From Bradyrhizobium sp. MOS002 (GTDB lineage: Bacteria; Pseudomonadota; Alphaproteobacteria; Rhizobiales; Xanthobacteraceae), in contig NZ_PYFX01000003.1 of the NCBI RefSeq assembly GCF_003020115.1, forward strand, positions 558,001 to 622,000: 64,000 nt of DNA, in the 5' to 3' direction. Below the pieces are notes generated by a model, which was given only the letters and a program-made list of their open reading frames with translations, searched no databases and was not told the DNA's origin. The translations under genes were made by a program, and so were the position numbers. Positions 51,709-60,710 of this stretch are shown here, piece by piece (positions within the stretch are counted from its first letter, which is position 1; every line of letters starts with the position of its first letter).

Positions 51709-53139
51709 CTACGCCGCGTTGAAGCCGGCGACGGCCTTCACTTCGAGGAAGTCCTCGAGGCCGTACTTACCCCATTCGCGGCCGTTGCCGGACTGCTTGT
51801 AGCCGCCGAACGGCGCGGTGCGGTCGTTGGGCACGCCCTGGAGGTTGACGTTGCCGGCGCGGATCTGGCGGCCGACCCGCTTGGCGTCCTCGACGGACGC
51901 ACCCGTGACGTAGCCCGCGAGGCCATACGGCGTGTCGTTGGCGATGTGCACGGCTTCGGCTTCGTCCTTCGCGCCGATGATGGTCAGCACCGGTCCGAAG
52001 ATCTCTTCGCGCGCGATCGTCATGTCGGGGGTGACGTCGGCAAAGATGGTCGGACGGACATAGAAGCCCTTGTTGACGCCCTCGGGCAGGCCCGGGCCGC
52101 CCGACACGAGCGTTGCGCCCTCGTCGATGCCCTTCTTGATCAGGCCCTGGATCTTGTCCCACTGGCCGCGGTTGACGACCGGGCCGATGGTGGTGCCTTC
52201 GGCGCGCGGATCGCCCGCCTTGGTCTTGTCGGCGACAGTCTTCGCAATCGCGGCGACTTCCTTCATCTTCGACAGCGGCACGATCATGCGCGAGGGCGCG
52301 TTGCAGGACTGGCCGGAGTTGTTGAACATGTGCATCACGCCGCCGGTCACCGCCTTCGTGAGGTCGGCGCCTTCGAGGATGACGTTCGGCGACTTGCCGC
52401 CGAGCTCCTGGCTGACGCGCTTCACGGTCGGTGCCGCACGCTTGGCCACGTCGATGCCGGCGCGGGTCGAGCCGGTGAAGGAGATCATGTCGATGTCGGG
52501 GTGCTCGCTCATGGCGGCGCCGACCTCGGGGCCGAGACCGTTGACGAGGTTGAACACGCCCTTCGGCACGCCGGCTTCATGGAGGATTTCGGCGAAGATC
52601 AGCGCCGAGGTCGGGGTGAACTCCGACGGCTTCAGGATCATGGTGCAGCCGGCGGCGAGCGCGGGCGCGACCTTGCAGGCGATCTGGTTGAGCGGCCAGT
52701 TCCAGGGGGTGATCATGCCGACCACGCCGACCGGCTCGCGCAGCACCATGGCGGTGCCGACCGGCTCCTCGAAATGATAGTTCTTGAGCACGTCGAGCGT
52801 GGTCATGAGATGGCCGAGACCGGCACCAGCCTGCAGCTTTTCGGCCATCGGCAGCGGCGCGCCCATCTCGTCGGAGACGGCAGCGCCGATCTCCTTGAGG
52901 CGGCCCTTGTAGATCTCGATGACCTTGGTGAGCAGCGCCACACGCTCGTCACGGCTGGTCTGGGAGAATGTCACGAACGCGCGCTTGGCGGCGGCAACGG
53001 CTTTGTCAACGTCGGCCTTGGAGCCCAGCGCAACCTCGTACATCGCCTCTTCCGTCGCCGGATTGACCACGGCGGTGGACTTCTTGACGGCGGGATCGAC
53101 CCAGGCGCCGTCGATGTAGAATTGCATGCGATTGACCAT
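51709..53139 (-). CDS. NAD(P)-dependent aldehyde dehydrogenase
   Basis: A 476-aa cytosolic oxidoreductase turning an aldehyde into the acid. Seen: N147 in PWNWPLN, K170 in ILKPSE, general base E245 in QELGGKSP, and catalytic C279 in NSGQSCNAP, all canonical. ATG 53139 has AGAGG 6 nt upstream; the longer frame is rejected. It could be the semialdehyde step of the sugar-acid route started by the neighbouring udh and lactonase, but the family is broad and the substrate is not shown by the sequence. Confidence 0.93.
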   Translation of the reverse strand: MVNRMQFYIDGAWVDPAVKKSTAVVNPATEEAMYEVALGSKADVDKAVAAAKRAFVTFSQTSRDERVALLTKVIEIYKGRLKEIGAAVSDEMGAPLPMAEKLQAGAGLGHLMTTLDVLKNYHFEEPVGTAMVLREPVGVVGMITPWNWPLNQIACKVAPALAAGCTMILKPSEFTPTSALIFAEILHEAGVPKGVFNLVNGLGPEVGAAMSEHPDIDMISFTGSTRAGIDVAKRAAPTVKRVSQELGGKSPNVILEGADLTKAVTGGVMHMFNNSGQSCNAPSRMIVPLSKMKEVAAIAKTVADKTKAGDPRAEGTTIGPVVNRGQWDKIQGLIKKGIDEGATLVSGGPGLPEGVNKGFYVRPTIFADVTPDMTIAREEIFGPVLTIIGAKDEAEAVHIANDTPYGLAGYVTGASVEDAKRVGRQIRAGNVNLQGVPNDRTAPFGGYKQSGNGREWGKYGLEDFLEVKAVAGFNAA

Positions 53140-53287
53140 AGTGAACCTCTTCTTGGGGGCTTGGGGGGCGTTTCGGCAGGCATCCTTGCACGAAAGCGCC
53201 AGCAATTGAACCCGCCATATGCGGGGCCAGCGTTGCAGCGGACGGAGGGTATATGAGCCGATGGCGGAGTGGTGGCAAGGCCGTCAT

Positions 53288-53429
53288 GGTCGTCCTGGCG
53301 AAGGCCAGGACCCATTACCACAAACGTCGGTTGGCTTGCTCAGACGTCTACGACCTGCGGCCACAACAATCGCTGCGGCGTATGGGCCCCGGCCCCCCGT
53401 GCGCAATTGCGCACTAGGCCGGGGCGACG
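53288..53429. repeat. Palindromic repeat, family C, diverged
   Basis: GTCGTCCTGGCgaagGCCAGGACCCAT at the left, and ATGGGCCCCGGCC with GGCCGGGGCGACG at the right, form an imperfect version of the repeats at 32211 and 43161. A small palindrome TGCGCAATTGCGCA sits near the right end. It occupies most of the 292-nt gap between the aldehyde dehydrogenase and the E1 gene. Confidence 0.65.
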
Positions 53430-53431
53430 AA

Positions 53432-55795
53432 TTAAACCGCCATCTTCCGATGCAGCACCGGCGCGCCGGTGGTGAGGCTTTCAGCCGCATCGATGATGGC
53501 GTTGGCGTCGATGCCGTGGTGGCGGTAGAGGTCGGCGATGGTGCCGGTCTGGCCGAACTGCTCAACGCCGAGCGCCTCGACACGATGGCCGCGGACACTG
53601 CCGAGCCAGCCCAGCGCCGCCGGGTGGCCGTCGATCACGGTCACGATGCCGCAGTCGCGTGGCAATGGCGCGAGCAATTTTTCGATGTGGCTGAGATGCT
53701 GCACGCCTCTCCGATCACGGCGCAATTTCCGTGCGGCGGTCCAACCCGCATGCAGACGATCCGCGGACGTGATCGCGAGCAGGCCGATGTCGCGCCGGCT
53801 CTCGCCGATAAAACCGGTCGCTTCGATCGCTTCCAGCGCGACGGCGCCGGTATAGGCGATGACGAGTTCGGCATTGGGGCCCGGCTTGCGCAGCCAATAG
53901 GCGCCGTCGGTGATGCCCTCCGCAAGCTCGGGCGTCATGATCCGCTGCGCCTGCTCGATGCTGCGCGTCGAGAGTCGCAAATAGACCGAGCCGCCCTCGC
54001 CCGGATCGCGCTGCATGTGGTTGAAGCCCCACCCCATGATCACGGCGAGCTCGTCGACGAAGGCCGGCTCGAACGAGGCGAGGCCGTCCTGCGCCATGCC
54101 GATCAAAGGCGTTGCGATCGACTGGTGCGCGCCGCCTTCGGGTGCCAGCGTGATGCCCGACGGCGTCGCCGCCACCATGAAGCGGGCATCCTGGTAGCAG
54201 GCATAGTTCAGCGCATCGAGACCGCGCTCGATGAAGGGATCGTAGAGCGTGCCGACCGGCAATAGCCGCTCGCCGTTGATCTGGTGCGACAGGCCGAGCG
54301 CCGAGAGCATGATGAACAGGTTCATCTCGGCGATGCCGAGTTCGAGATGCTGGCCCTTTGGCGAGAAGTCCCAGTTGAAGGTGGATGGAATTTTCTCGCT
54401 ACGGAATAAGTCCGCCTTCTCGCCACGCGCAAACAGACCGCGCCGGTTCACCCACGGACCGAGATTGGTCGAGACGGTGACATCAGGGGATGTCGTGACG
54501 ATGCGTCTTGCGAGCTCGCTGTCGGCGCGCGCGATCTCGTTCAGCACCAGCCCGAAACCCTGCTGGGTCGACATCTGCGGCGACGGCTTGAAGGCGAGCT
54601 GCGACGGCACCTCGATAACCGGCGCGGTGAGCCGGCGGCCGTCCTGGTTGAACGGCACGCGCGCGAGGAAGGCGTCGAGTTCGGCGGCACTTTGCGCGAG
54701 GCCCTCGTATCTGTCCCATTCGTGTCCCGGCCGGATGTTCTGGCTGCCCCGGTATTTCTCCATCTGCGTGACCGTCATCAGGCCGGCGTGATTGTCCTTG
54801 TGGCCCTGGAACGGCAGGCCGACGCCCTTGATGGTGTAAGCGATGAAGCAGACCGGGCGATCGTGATCGATGGATTCAAAGGCGTCCAGCATGCTCGCCA
54901 TATCATGGCCGCCGAGGTTCGACATCAGCGCCAGCAATTCGTCGTCGCTGCGCTTGTCGATCAGTTTCGTGATCGGGCCCTGATCGCCGATCTCGTCGTG
55001 AAGATATTTGCGGAACGCAGCGCCGCCCTGGAAACACAGTGCGGCGTAGAGCGCGTTCGGGCAATTGTCGATCCAGCGCTTCAACGCCTCGCCGCCGGGC
55101 TCGGCAAAAGCTTCGCGCATCAGCCGGCCGTATTTCACGATCACCACGTCCCAGCCGAAATTGCGGAACACGGTCTCGAACTTTTCCCAGAGACCTTCGC
55201 GGACGACGGCGTCCAGCGACTGCCTGTTGTAGTCGACCACCCACCAGGTGTTGCGCAGGCCGTGCTTCCAGCCTTCCGCCAGCGCCTCGAAGATGTTGCC
55301 CTCGTCCATCTCGGCGTCGCCGACCAGGGCGATCATCCGCCCCTCGCGGCGATCCTTCATCCAGCCATGCGCCTTGACGTAGTCCTGCACCAGCGAGGCG
55401 AACAGTGTCTGCGCAACGCCGAGGCCGACCGAGCCGGTCGAGAAATCGACGTCGTCGACGTCCTTGGTGCGCGAGGGATAGGACTGCGCGCCCTTGAAGC
55501 CACGAAAATTCTCCAGCTTCTCGCGACTCTGCCGGCCGAACAGATACTGGATGGCGTGGAACACCGGGCTCGCATGCGGCTTCACCGCGACGCGATCTTC
55601 GGGCTTCAGCACGTGGAAATACAGCGCCGACATGATGGTAGCGAGCGAGGCCGACGAGGCCTGATGTCCCCCGACCTTCAGGCCGTCCGCATTCGGGCGG
55701 ATGTGGTTGGCGTGATGGATGGTCCATGACGACAGCCACAGCGCCTTGCGGGCGAGCGCGGTCAACGTGTCGAGGCGGGTGGTATCAACGGGCAT
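53432..55795 (-). CDS. Homodimeric 2-oxoacid dehydrogenase E1-like protein (MdeB/AceE-related transketolase family)
   Basis: A 787-aa ThDP enzyme that would decarboxylate a 2-oxoacid. Seen: HIRPNADGLKVGGHQASSAS at the N-terminus as in AceE, the ThDP/Mg motif VGDAEMDEGNIFEALAEG with DYNRQSLD, the central PYR domain with catalytic Glu in LELGIAEMNLFIMLSALG, and a C-terminal domain. It is about 100 residues shorter than E. coli AceE. The nearest described type is MdeB, a 2-oxobutyrate E1 beside methionine gamma-lyase. Here the divergent neighbour is an Lrp regulator, as with MdeR, but no lyase gene is present. Confidence 0.87.
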   Translation of the reverse strand: MPVDTTRLDTLTALARKALWLSSWTIHHANHIRPNADGLKVGGHQASSASLATIMSALYFHVLKPEDRVAVKPHASPVFHAIQYLFGRQSREKLENFRGFKGAQSYPSRTKDVDDVDFSTGSVGLGVAQTLFASLVQDYVKAHGWMKDRREGRMIALVGDAEMDEGNIFEALAEGWKHGLRNTWWVVDYNRQSLDAVVREGLWEKFETVFRNFGWDVVIVKYGRLMREAFAEPGGEALKRWIDNCPNALYAALCFQGGAAFRKYLHDEIGDQGPITKLIDKRSDDELLALMSNLGGHDMASMLDAFESIDHDRPVCFIAYTIKGVGLPFQGHKDNHAGLMTVTQMEKYRGSQNIRPGHEWDRYEGLAQSAAELDAFLARVPFNQDGRRLTAPVIEVPSQLAFKPSPQMSTQQGFGLVLNEIARADSELARRIVTTSPDVTVSTNLGPWVNRRGLFARGEKADLFRSEKIPSTFNWDFSPKGQHLELGIAEMNLFIMLSALGLSHQINGERLLPVGTLYDPFIERGLDALNYACYQDARFMVAATPSGITLAPEGGAHQSIATPLIGMAQDGLASFEPAFVDELAVIMGWGFNHMQRDPGEGGSVYLRLSTRSIEQAQRIMTPELAEGITDGAYWLRKPGPNAELVIAYTGAVALEAIEATGFIGESRRDIGLLAITSADRLHAGWTAARKLRRDRRGVQHLSHIEKLLAPLPRDCGIVTVIDGHPAALGWLGSVRGHRVEALGVEQFGQTGTIADLYRHHGIDANAIIDAAESLTTGAPVLHRKMAV

Positions 55796-55866
55796 GGCAA
55801 TGCTCCCGGAAAACAGGTGAGCAATAATACCCCTGCGAGAAGCGCCAAACTTCTCAATCTTTCGCG

Positions 55867-55884
55867 CAATACCGGCGTATATTG
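55867..55884. promoter_or_regulatory. Possible Lrp/AsnC-type binding site
   Basis: CAATA-N8-TATTG is a dyad in the 133-nt region between the divergent E1 and lrp-like genes. Lrp-family sites are loose A+T-rich dyads, so this is suggestive only. The AT-rich stretch around it is the best promoter candidate in the gap. Confidence 0.35.
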
Positions 55885-55928
55885 GGATAGATTACCAAGT
55901 AATCGCTCAGAACGACAGGTTCATCCCA

Positions 55929-56390
55929 ATGCCCGACCTCGACGCCATCGACCGAAAACTCCTCGCTCTGCTCCAGAACGACAGCCGGCTGACCATGCAG
56001 GAACTCGCCGACAAGGTCGGGCTGTCGGTGTCGCCCTGCCATCGCCGGGTCAAGCTGCTCGAGGAACGCGGCGTCATCTCGCGCTACATCGCGACTGTCG
56101 ACCAGAAGGCGCTGGGGCTGCATGTCAGCGTCTTCATCTCGATCAAGCTGGCGCGGCAGAAGGAGGAGGATCTCAACCGCTTCGCGCGCGCGATCTCGAA
56201 ATGGGACGAGGTGCTGGAGTGCTATCTGATGACAGGCAACCGCGACTATCTGCTGCGCGTGGTCGCGGCAGACCTCGCCTCCTATGAGACTTTCCTGAAA
56301 ACCAAGCTGACCCGGCTCGACGGCATCGCCTCGATCGAGTCCAGCTTTGCGCTCAGCCAGGTGAAATATTCGATCGCGCTGCCGGTGTAA
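55929..56390 (+). CDS. Lrp/AsnC-family transcriptional regulator
   Basis: A 153-aa amino-acid-responsive regulator. Seen: the N-terminal helix-turn-helix (LDAIDRKLLALLQNDSRLTMQELADKVGLSVSPCHRRVKLLEERGVI) and the C-terminal RAM ligand domain (VLECYLMTGNRDYLLRVVAADLASYETF). AGG lies about 8 nt before ATG 55929. It is divergent from the E1 gene, and by analogy with mdeR-mdeB it probably activates or represses that gene in response to an amino acid. Confidence 0.92.
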   Translation: MPDLDAIDRKLLALLQNDSRLTMQELADKVGLSVSPCHRRVKLLEERGVISRYIATVDQKALGLHVSVFISIKLARQKEEDLNRFARAISKWDEVLECYLMTGNRDYLLRVVAADLASYETFLKTKLTRLDGIASIESSFALSQVKYSIALPV

Positions 56391-56394
56391 GGCA

Positions 56395-57474
56395 TCACCG
56401 CCACGGCTGCACGATGATCTTGGTGTGGGCCTCAGGGTTGGCGAGGTCGGCGAAAGCCCTTGCGACGCCGTCGATGCCGACTTCCGCCGTCACCATGGCC
56501 GCCGCATCCACCTGCCCTTCCGCGATCAGGCGCAATGACGCTGCGAATTCGTCCGGCGTGTAGCCGAGCACATACTGGACGTTGAGTTCCTTCATGATGC
56601 CGAGCATGGGCTCGCTTGTGTCAGTCTCCATGCAGACACCGACCACGACGATCCTGGCATCGCGCGGCGCGCCTTCGAACACCTGCTGCAACAGACCGGG
56701 CACGCCGACGCATTCGAAGATGATCGCGGGCTTCAGCGCGGGCAGCATCGCCTGGAACGGCGGCCGCGCCGCCTTCTCCGCCGCCGACATCTGCGCGTGC
56801 TCGGCCCAGGTCGCATAGGGCTGCGACACCCTTGGATCCACGACGATATCGGCGCCGAGTTTTGCCGCAAGCGCGCGCCGCGCCGGCGAATAGTCCGCCG
56901 CGACGACCGGATGCAGGCCCTTGAGCTTCAGCGCCGCAATCACCGCGAGCCCGACCGGGCCGCAGCCGATCACGAGCGGCACTTCGCCGCCCCGGATGTT
57001 GGCCTTGGCGACGGCGTGAACGCCGACCGCGAGCGGTTCGGTGAGGGCGGCATGCTCCGGCGCGAGACCGTTGGGCACCTCGAGCAGCAGCGCTTCGCTC
57101 AGCAGCATCGCCTCGGCATAGCCGCCAATATTATCGTTGGAATAGCCGATGCCCTCGATGCCCTGCGGCGTCACCAGGGCCGGGAGCGAGCAGACACGCG
57201 TGCCCGGCTGGAGCTTGCGCACAGTCCCCGGGCCGAAGTCGACGATCTCACAGCAGAACTCATGGCCGAACACGACGTCGCGGGCGAGGTCCATCGGCTT
57301 GCGCCCGGTCTTTCGCGCCATCTCCACCATGCGGTGGGCGTGCTGGCGTGCGTGCAGATCGGAGCCGCAGATGCCGCAGGCGAGCGTCTTGACCAGGACC
57401 TGGCCGGGGCCCGGCTTTGGCTCGGCCATCCGGTCGACGACAATCTCACCGTTCCTGAAAATCGCAGCGCGCAT
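56395..57474 (-). CDS. Zinc-binding dehydrogenase (medium-chain, alcohol dehydrogenase-like)
   Basis: A 359-aa NAD(P)-dependent dehydrogenase. Seen: catalytic zinc residues C36 (GICGSDLHAR) and H71/E72 (FGHEFCCE), and the Rossmann motif VIGCGPVGLAVIAAL. The four-cysteine structural-zinc loop normally found near residues 90-110 is missing; that region reads VCSLPALVTPQGIEGIGYS. There is an insertion of about 25 residues between the catalytic Cys and His. Its end lies 4 nt from the convergent Lrp-like gene. Substrate unknown. Confidence 0.9.
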   Translation of the reverse strand: MRAAIFRNGEIVVDRMAEPKPGPGQVLVKTLACGICGSDLHARQHAHRMVEMARKTGRKPMDLARDVVFGHEFCCEIVDFGPGTVRKLQPGTRVCSLPALVTPQGIEGIGYSNDNIGGYAEAMLLSEALLLEVPNGLAPEHAALTEPLAVGVHAVAKANIRGGEVPLVIGCGPVGLAVIAALKLKGLHPVVAADYSPARRALAAKLGADIVVDPRVSQPYATWAEHAQMSAAEKAARPPFQAMLPALKPAIIFECVGVPGLLQQVFEGAPRDARIVVVGVCMETDTSEPMLGIMKELNVQYVLGYTPDEFAASLRLIAEGQVDAAAMVTAEVGIDGVARAFADLANPEAHTKIIVQPWR

Positions 57475-57533
57475 CCGGCTCCTCCCGTCTTGTTGGAGCC
57501 ATTGATAGCACGAAGCGGACGCGGGAACTTGCG

Positions 57534-58475
57534 TCAGGGGTTCGGGGAGCGCTCTTCCATGATCAGGAGCTGGGCGCGGCGGATGCGCTCGCGATGGGCG
57601 ATGTAGAGGCCGCTGGCGACGATGAAGGCCGCGCCGGTTACGGTCCAGACATCAGGAACTTCGCCGAACAGGAAAAAGCCAAGAATGCTGACCCACAGCA
57701 ACTGCGTATAGGAAAACGGCGCCAGCACGGAGGCATCGCCGTAGCGATAGGCCAGCACGATGATCCACTGGCCGACGGTGGAGGCGACGCCGATCACGAT
57801 GCCAAGCCCGATCGCCGTCCAGGTCGGCGTGACCCAGACGAACGGGACCATCAGAGAGAGGATCGCAACGCCCGTCAGCGCCGAATAGGCCATCGTGGTG
57901 AGGACGGCTTCGCGCCCGCTCATCATGCGCGTCAGGATCAGCGCCGCTGCCCAGCAGAACGCAGAAACGATCGGGAAGAACGCGGCGGCGTGAAACGCGC
58001 TGGAGCCCGGACGCAGGATGATCATCACGCCGGTCAAGCCGATCGCGGTCGCGATCCAGCGGCGCATGCCGACCTTCTCGCTCAGGAAGACGATCGAGAG
58101 CGCGGTGACGAACAGCGGCGAGACGAAGCCCGTCGCGGACGCTTCCGCGATTGGCAGGAAGCTCAGGCCGGTGATGAAGAACAGCGAAGAGCCGAGCAAC
58201 GCCGCGCCGCGCATCAGCTGCAGGCCGAGGCGTTCGGTGCGCATGGCATGAAGCGGCGAGCCCGGCAGCATCACCGGCGTGAACATCAGCGCGAACGTCA
58301 CGAAGCGGATCCAGGTGATCTCGATCGACGGCAGGCTCGACGAAAGATATTTCGCGGTGACATCGGAGCAGCCGAGAAAGATCGTCGACAGCAGCACCAG
58401 CGCGATGCCCTTGAAGGGATGATCGACGCGCGCCGGCGCGCGGCGCGCCTGCGGCTTCTTTTCGGGCATGGACAT
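57534..58475 (-). CDS. DMT-superfamily transporter (two EamA domains)
   Basis: A membrane protein of 313 aa with ten predicted helices in two EamA repeats (about residues 20-150 and 165-290). Seen: GIALVLLSTIFLGCSDVTAKYL in the first repeat, and PFSYTQLLWVSILGFFLFGEVPD, the classic EamA helix, in the second. Likely an exporter of amino acids or metabolites. A GTG at 58520 would give 328 aa; neither start has a clear ribosome-binding site, so the N-terminus is uncertain. Confidence 0.9.
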   Translation of the reverse strand: MSMPEKKPQARRAPARVDHPFKGIALVLLSTIFLGCSDVTAKYLSSSLPSIEITWIRFVTFALMFTPVMLPGSPLHAMRTERLGLQLMRGAALLGSSLFFITGLSFLPIAEASATGFVSPLFVTALSIVFLSEKVGMRRWIATAIGLTGVMIILRPGSSAFHAAAFFPIVSAFCWAAALILTRMMSGREAVLTTMAYSALTGVAILSLMVPFVWVTPTWTAIGLGIVIGVASTVGQWIIVLAYRYGDASVLAPFSYTQLLWVSILGFFLFGEVPDVWTVTGAAFIVASGLYIAHRERIRRAQLLIMEERSPNP

Positions 58476-58660
58476 GGGAATACTGTCGAGCCTTGCGGCT
58501 GCGGCGGGCGGCGGGGTCACGGCTGGAACCTAGAAATGCGAATCGGGAATGATCGTAAAAAACGATAATTGCGCCGCTTTCACAACTTCCGAAAACAGGA
58601 TGCCGATATGCGCTCACGTCCGCGCGCGTCAAGACTCCATTAATAATAGGCGTTTGTGCA

Positions 58661-59500
58661 CTACAGCATGGGCAGGCCGCGCGGCTTCGGACCGCGCGGA
58701 AACGCCGCATCGAGCGCCGCAATCTCGTCTTTCGTCAGCACGAGATCGCCGGCCGCGGCGTTTTCGCCGGCATGTTCCGCGGACGACGCCTTCGGGATCG
58801 CTAACACCGTAGTCGCACGGGTGAGGAAGCTTAGCGCAACCTGGCGCGGTGTCGCGCGACGCGCTTCCGCGATGCGCGCCAGTACGGCGCCGGCTTTGCT
58901 GGTGCTCGCAGGGAAATCGTCGTGGCCGAACGGCGAATAGGCGACCACGGCGACACCATGCTGTTCGCACCACGGGATCACCGCGTGCTCGATCGCACGT
59001 TCCTTCAGATGATAGAGCACCTGATTGCAGGCGATGCGGCCTTCGCCGGCAGCGTCGAGCATCTCGTCGAGATCATCGGCGTCGAAATTGGAGACGCCCC
59101 AGGATTTGATCTTGCCGGCCTTCACCAATTCCTCGAACGCAGCCACGGTGTCCTCCAGCGGATACGAACCGCGCCAATGCAGCAGATAGCAGTCGAGCCG
59201 ATCGGTCTTCAGGCGTTTCAGCGAGCGCTCACAGGCGGTGATGGTTCCGCGGCGCGAGGCGTTGCTCGGCAGCACCTTTGACACGAGGAACACCTCGTCG
59301 CGTCGGCCCGCGATCGCATCGGCGATGACAAGCTCGGCATCGCCATACATCTCGGCGGTATCGATGTGGGCCATGCCGAGATCGAGCCCGCGCTGCAGCG
59401 CCGCGACCGCGCGCTTGCGATCGCCATGGTCGAGATACCAGGTGCCCTGCCCGATGACGGAGACGCTAGAGCCGGTTTTGCCGAAGGGTTTTGTGTTCAT
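58661..59500 (-). CDS. Aldo/keto reductase
   Basis: A 279-aa NADPH-dependent oxidoreductase with an (alpha/beta)8 barrel. Seen: catalytic tetrad residues Asp and Tyr in HIDTAEMYGDAELVI, Lys in VSKVLPSN, and His in CYLLHWRG, plus the C-terminal cofactor segment AIPKASSAEHAGENAA. GGAGAC lies 6 nt before ATG 59500; the longer frame runs through a repeat and was rejected. The substrate is not predictable. Confidence 0.93.
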   Translation of the reverse strand: MNTKPFGKTGSSVSVIGQGTWYLDHGDRKRAVAALQRGLDLGMAHIDTAEMYGDAELVIADAIAGRRDEVFLVSKVLPSNASRRGTITACERSLKRLKTDRLDCYLLHWRGSYPLEDTVAAFEELVKAGKIKSWGVSNFDADDLDEMLDAAGEGRIACNQVLYHLKERAIEHAVIPWCEQHGVAVVAYSPFGHDDFPASTSKAGAVLARIAEARRATPRQVALSFLTRATTVLAIPKASSAEHAGENAAAGDLVLTKDEIAALDAAFPRGPKPRGLPML

Positions 59501-59528
59501 ATTTGTCTCCGATCTCCCGTGTCGGTTC

Positions 59529-59674
59529 TCCCTCTCCCCGTTCTTACGGGGAGAGGGTTGGGGTGAGGGGCAGCGTCCGCAATCAAGATAGCAGTTGGAC
59601 TCGCGGAGAGTCCCCCTCACCCGCATTTGCGCTTCGCGCAACTGCGGCCTCTCCCCGCACGCGGGGAGAGGCGA
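59529..59674. repeat. Palindromic repeat, family B
   Basis: CCCTCTCCCCgttcttacGGGGAGAGGG on the left and GCCTCTCCCCGcacgCGGGGAGAGGC on the right, with GGGTGAGGGG and CCCCTCACCC pairing inside, and a small TTGCGCttcGCGCAA hairpin. It separates the aldo/keto reductase from the upstream SMP-30 gene. Confidence 0.85.
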
Positions 59675-59687
59675 AGAGCCGCGCCCT

Positions 59688-60593
59688 TTATGAATTCAGT
59701 TCGCCGATGTCAGCGACCAATACGCTACCGGTTGCGGACTCCGTGATGTAAAGCCGATCTTTCTTCGCGCCACCAATCGCGACGTTGGTGCAATTCGGCC
59801 CTGCACACGATTTGACCCGCGCGATCAATTCGCCATTGGGCGCGAACACGAAGACATGGCCGAGCGAGGCGTGACCGACGAACAGGCGGCCCTTGGCATC
59901 CATGGTCATGCCATCGGGACCGCTGGTACCGAACAGCGAGCAGAAGCGGCCGACCTTCGAAACGCTGCCGTCCTTCATGAACGGCAGCCGCCACACCGCG
60001 TTGTCGCGCGTCATCGCGACGAACAGCACGGTCTCGGTTGAATCGAGCACCAGGCCGTTCGGGCTGATGCCGGTATCGAGCAGGCAATCCAGCCGCCCGC
60101 TTGGCGTCAGGCGATAGACACGTCCGCTGGGGTCATGCAGGCCGGTCTGACCCTGGTCGGTGAAAAAGATGTCGCCGTTGGAAGCCAGATGCAGGTCATT
60201 ACAACCGCGAAAGGACTCCGAGTTGCGCGAGGTCAGCACCGGCGCAATGCGCACCGCTTTGACGTCGAACTCCATGATGCCGTGTCTGTAGTCGGCGACC
60301 AGGATGCGGCCGTCCGCCGCAATCTTCAGTCCGTTCGGCCAGCCCTCATATTCAATCGCCAGCGACCATTCGCCGTCAGGCGCAATGCGGAAGATCCGGC
60401 CGAAGGGAATGTCGACGATGTAGAGATTGCCATCCCCGTCGAACGACGGCCCTTCGATGAAGGAGTCTGTCGGCACGCCCGGCCGGTTGGCATCGGCCCA
60501 ATCCGTCCGCTCGCCCTTGCGGCGGAATTTGTCGGGCATGGCGGAGAAGAGCCTGGTCTCGATCAGGCGCGGCGGCGTTTCCAGGTACATCAT
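59688..60593 (-). CDS. SMP-30/gluconolactonase family protein (second copy)
   Basis: A 301-aa beta-propeller protein. Seen: SFIEGPSFDGDGNLYIVDIPFGRIF with the metal Glu, GCNDLHLASNGDIFFTDQGQTGL with the conserved Asn, and GTSGPDGMTMDAKGRLFVGH with the conserved Asp. It is clearly diverged from the copy at 50564, so it is probably a different lactonase. The start is a tandem ATGATG at 60593/60590 without a good ribosome-binding site. It is upstream of an aldo/keto reductase on the same strand. Confidence 0.87.
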   Translation of the reverse strand: MMYLETPPRLIETRLFSAMPDKFRRKGERTDWADANRPGVPTDSFIEGPSFDGDGNLYIVDIPFGRIFRIAPDGEWSLAIEYEGWPNGLKIAADGRILVADYRHGIMEFDVKAVRIAPVLTSRNSESFRGCNDLHLASNGDIFFTDQGQTGLHDPSGRVYRLTPSGRLDCLLDTGISPNGLVLDSTETVLFVAMTRDNAVWRLPFMKDGSVSKVGRFCSLFGTSGPDGMTMDAKGRLFVGHASLGHVFVFAPNGELIARVKSCAGPNCTNVAIGGAKKDRLYITESATGSVLVADIGELNS

Positions 60594-60710
60594 TGTTGTT
60601 TTTGTCGTTGTTGATGGGAGAGCGCCGCAACATAGGACACAATCGCGGGAACGTCGATTGGTGCGAAGGGCATGGCTGCGTGCGAGTACGAGCACCCATC
60701 CCACGCCACC

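Noticed and set aside
14055..59674. Repeats considered as a CRISPR array
   Set aside because: They are long palindromes spread tens of kilobases apart, without regular spacers or cas genes.
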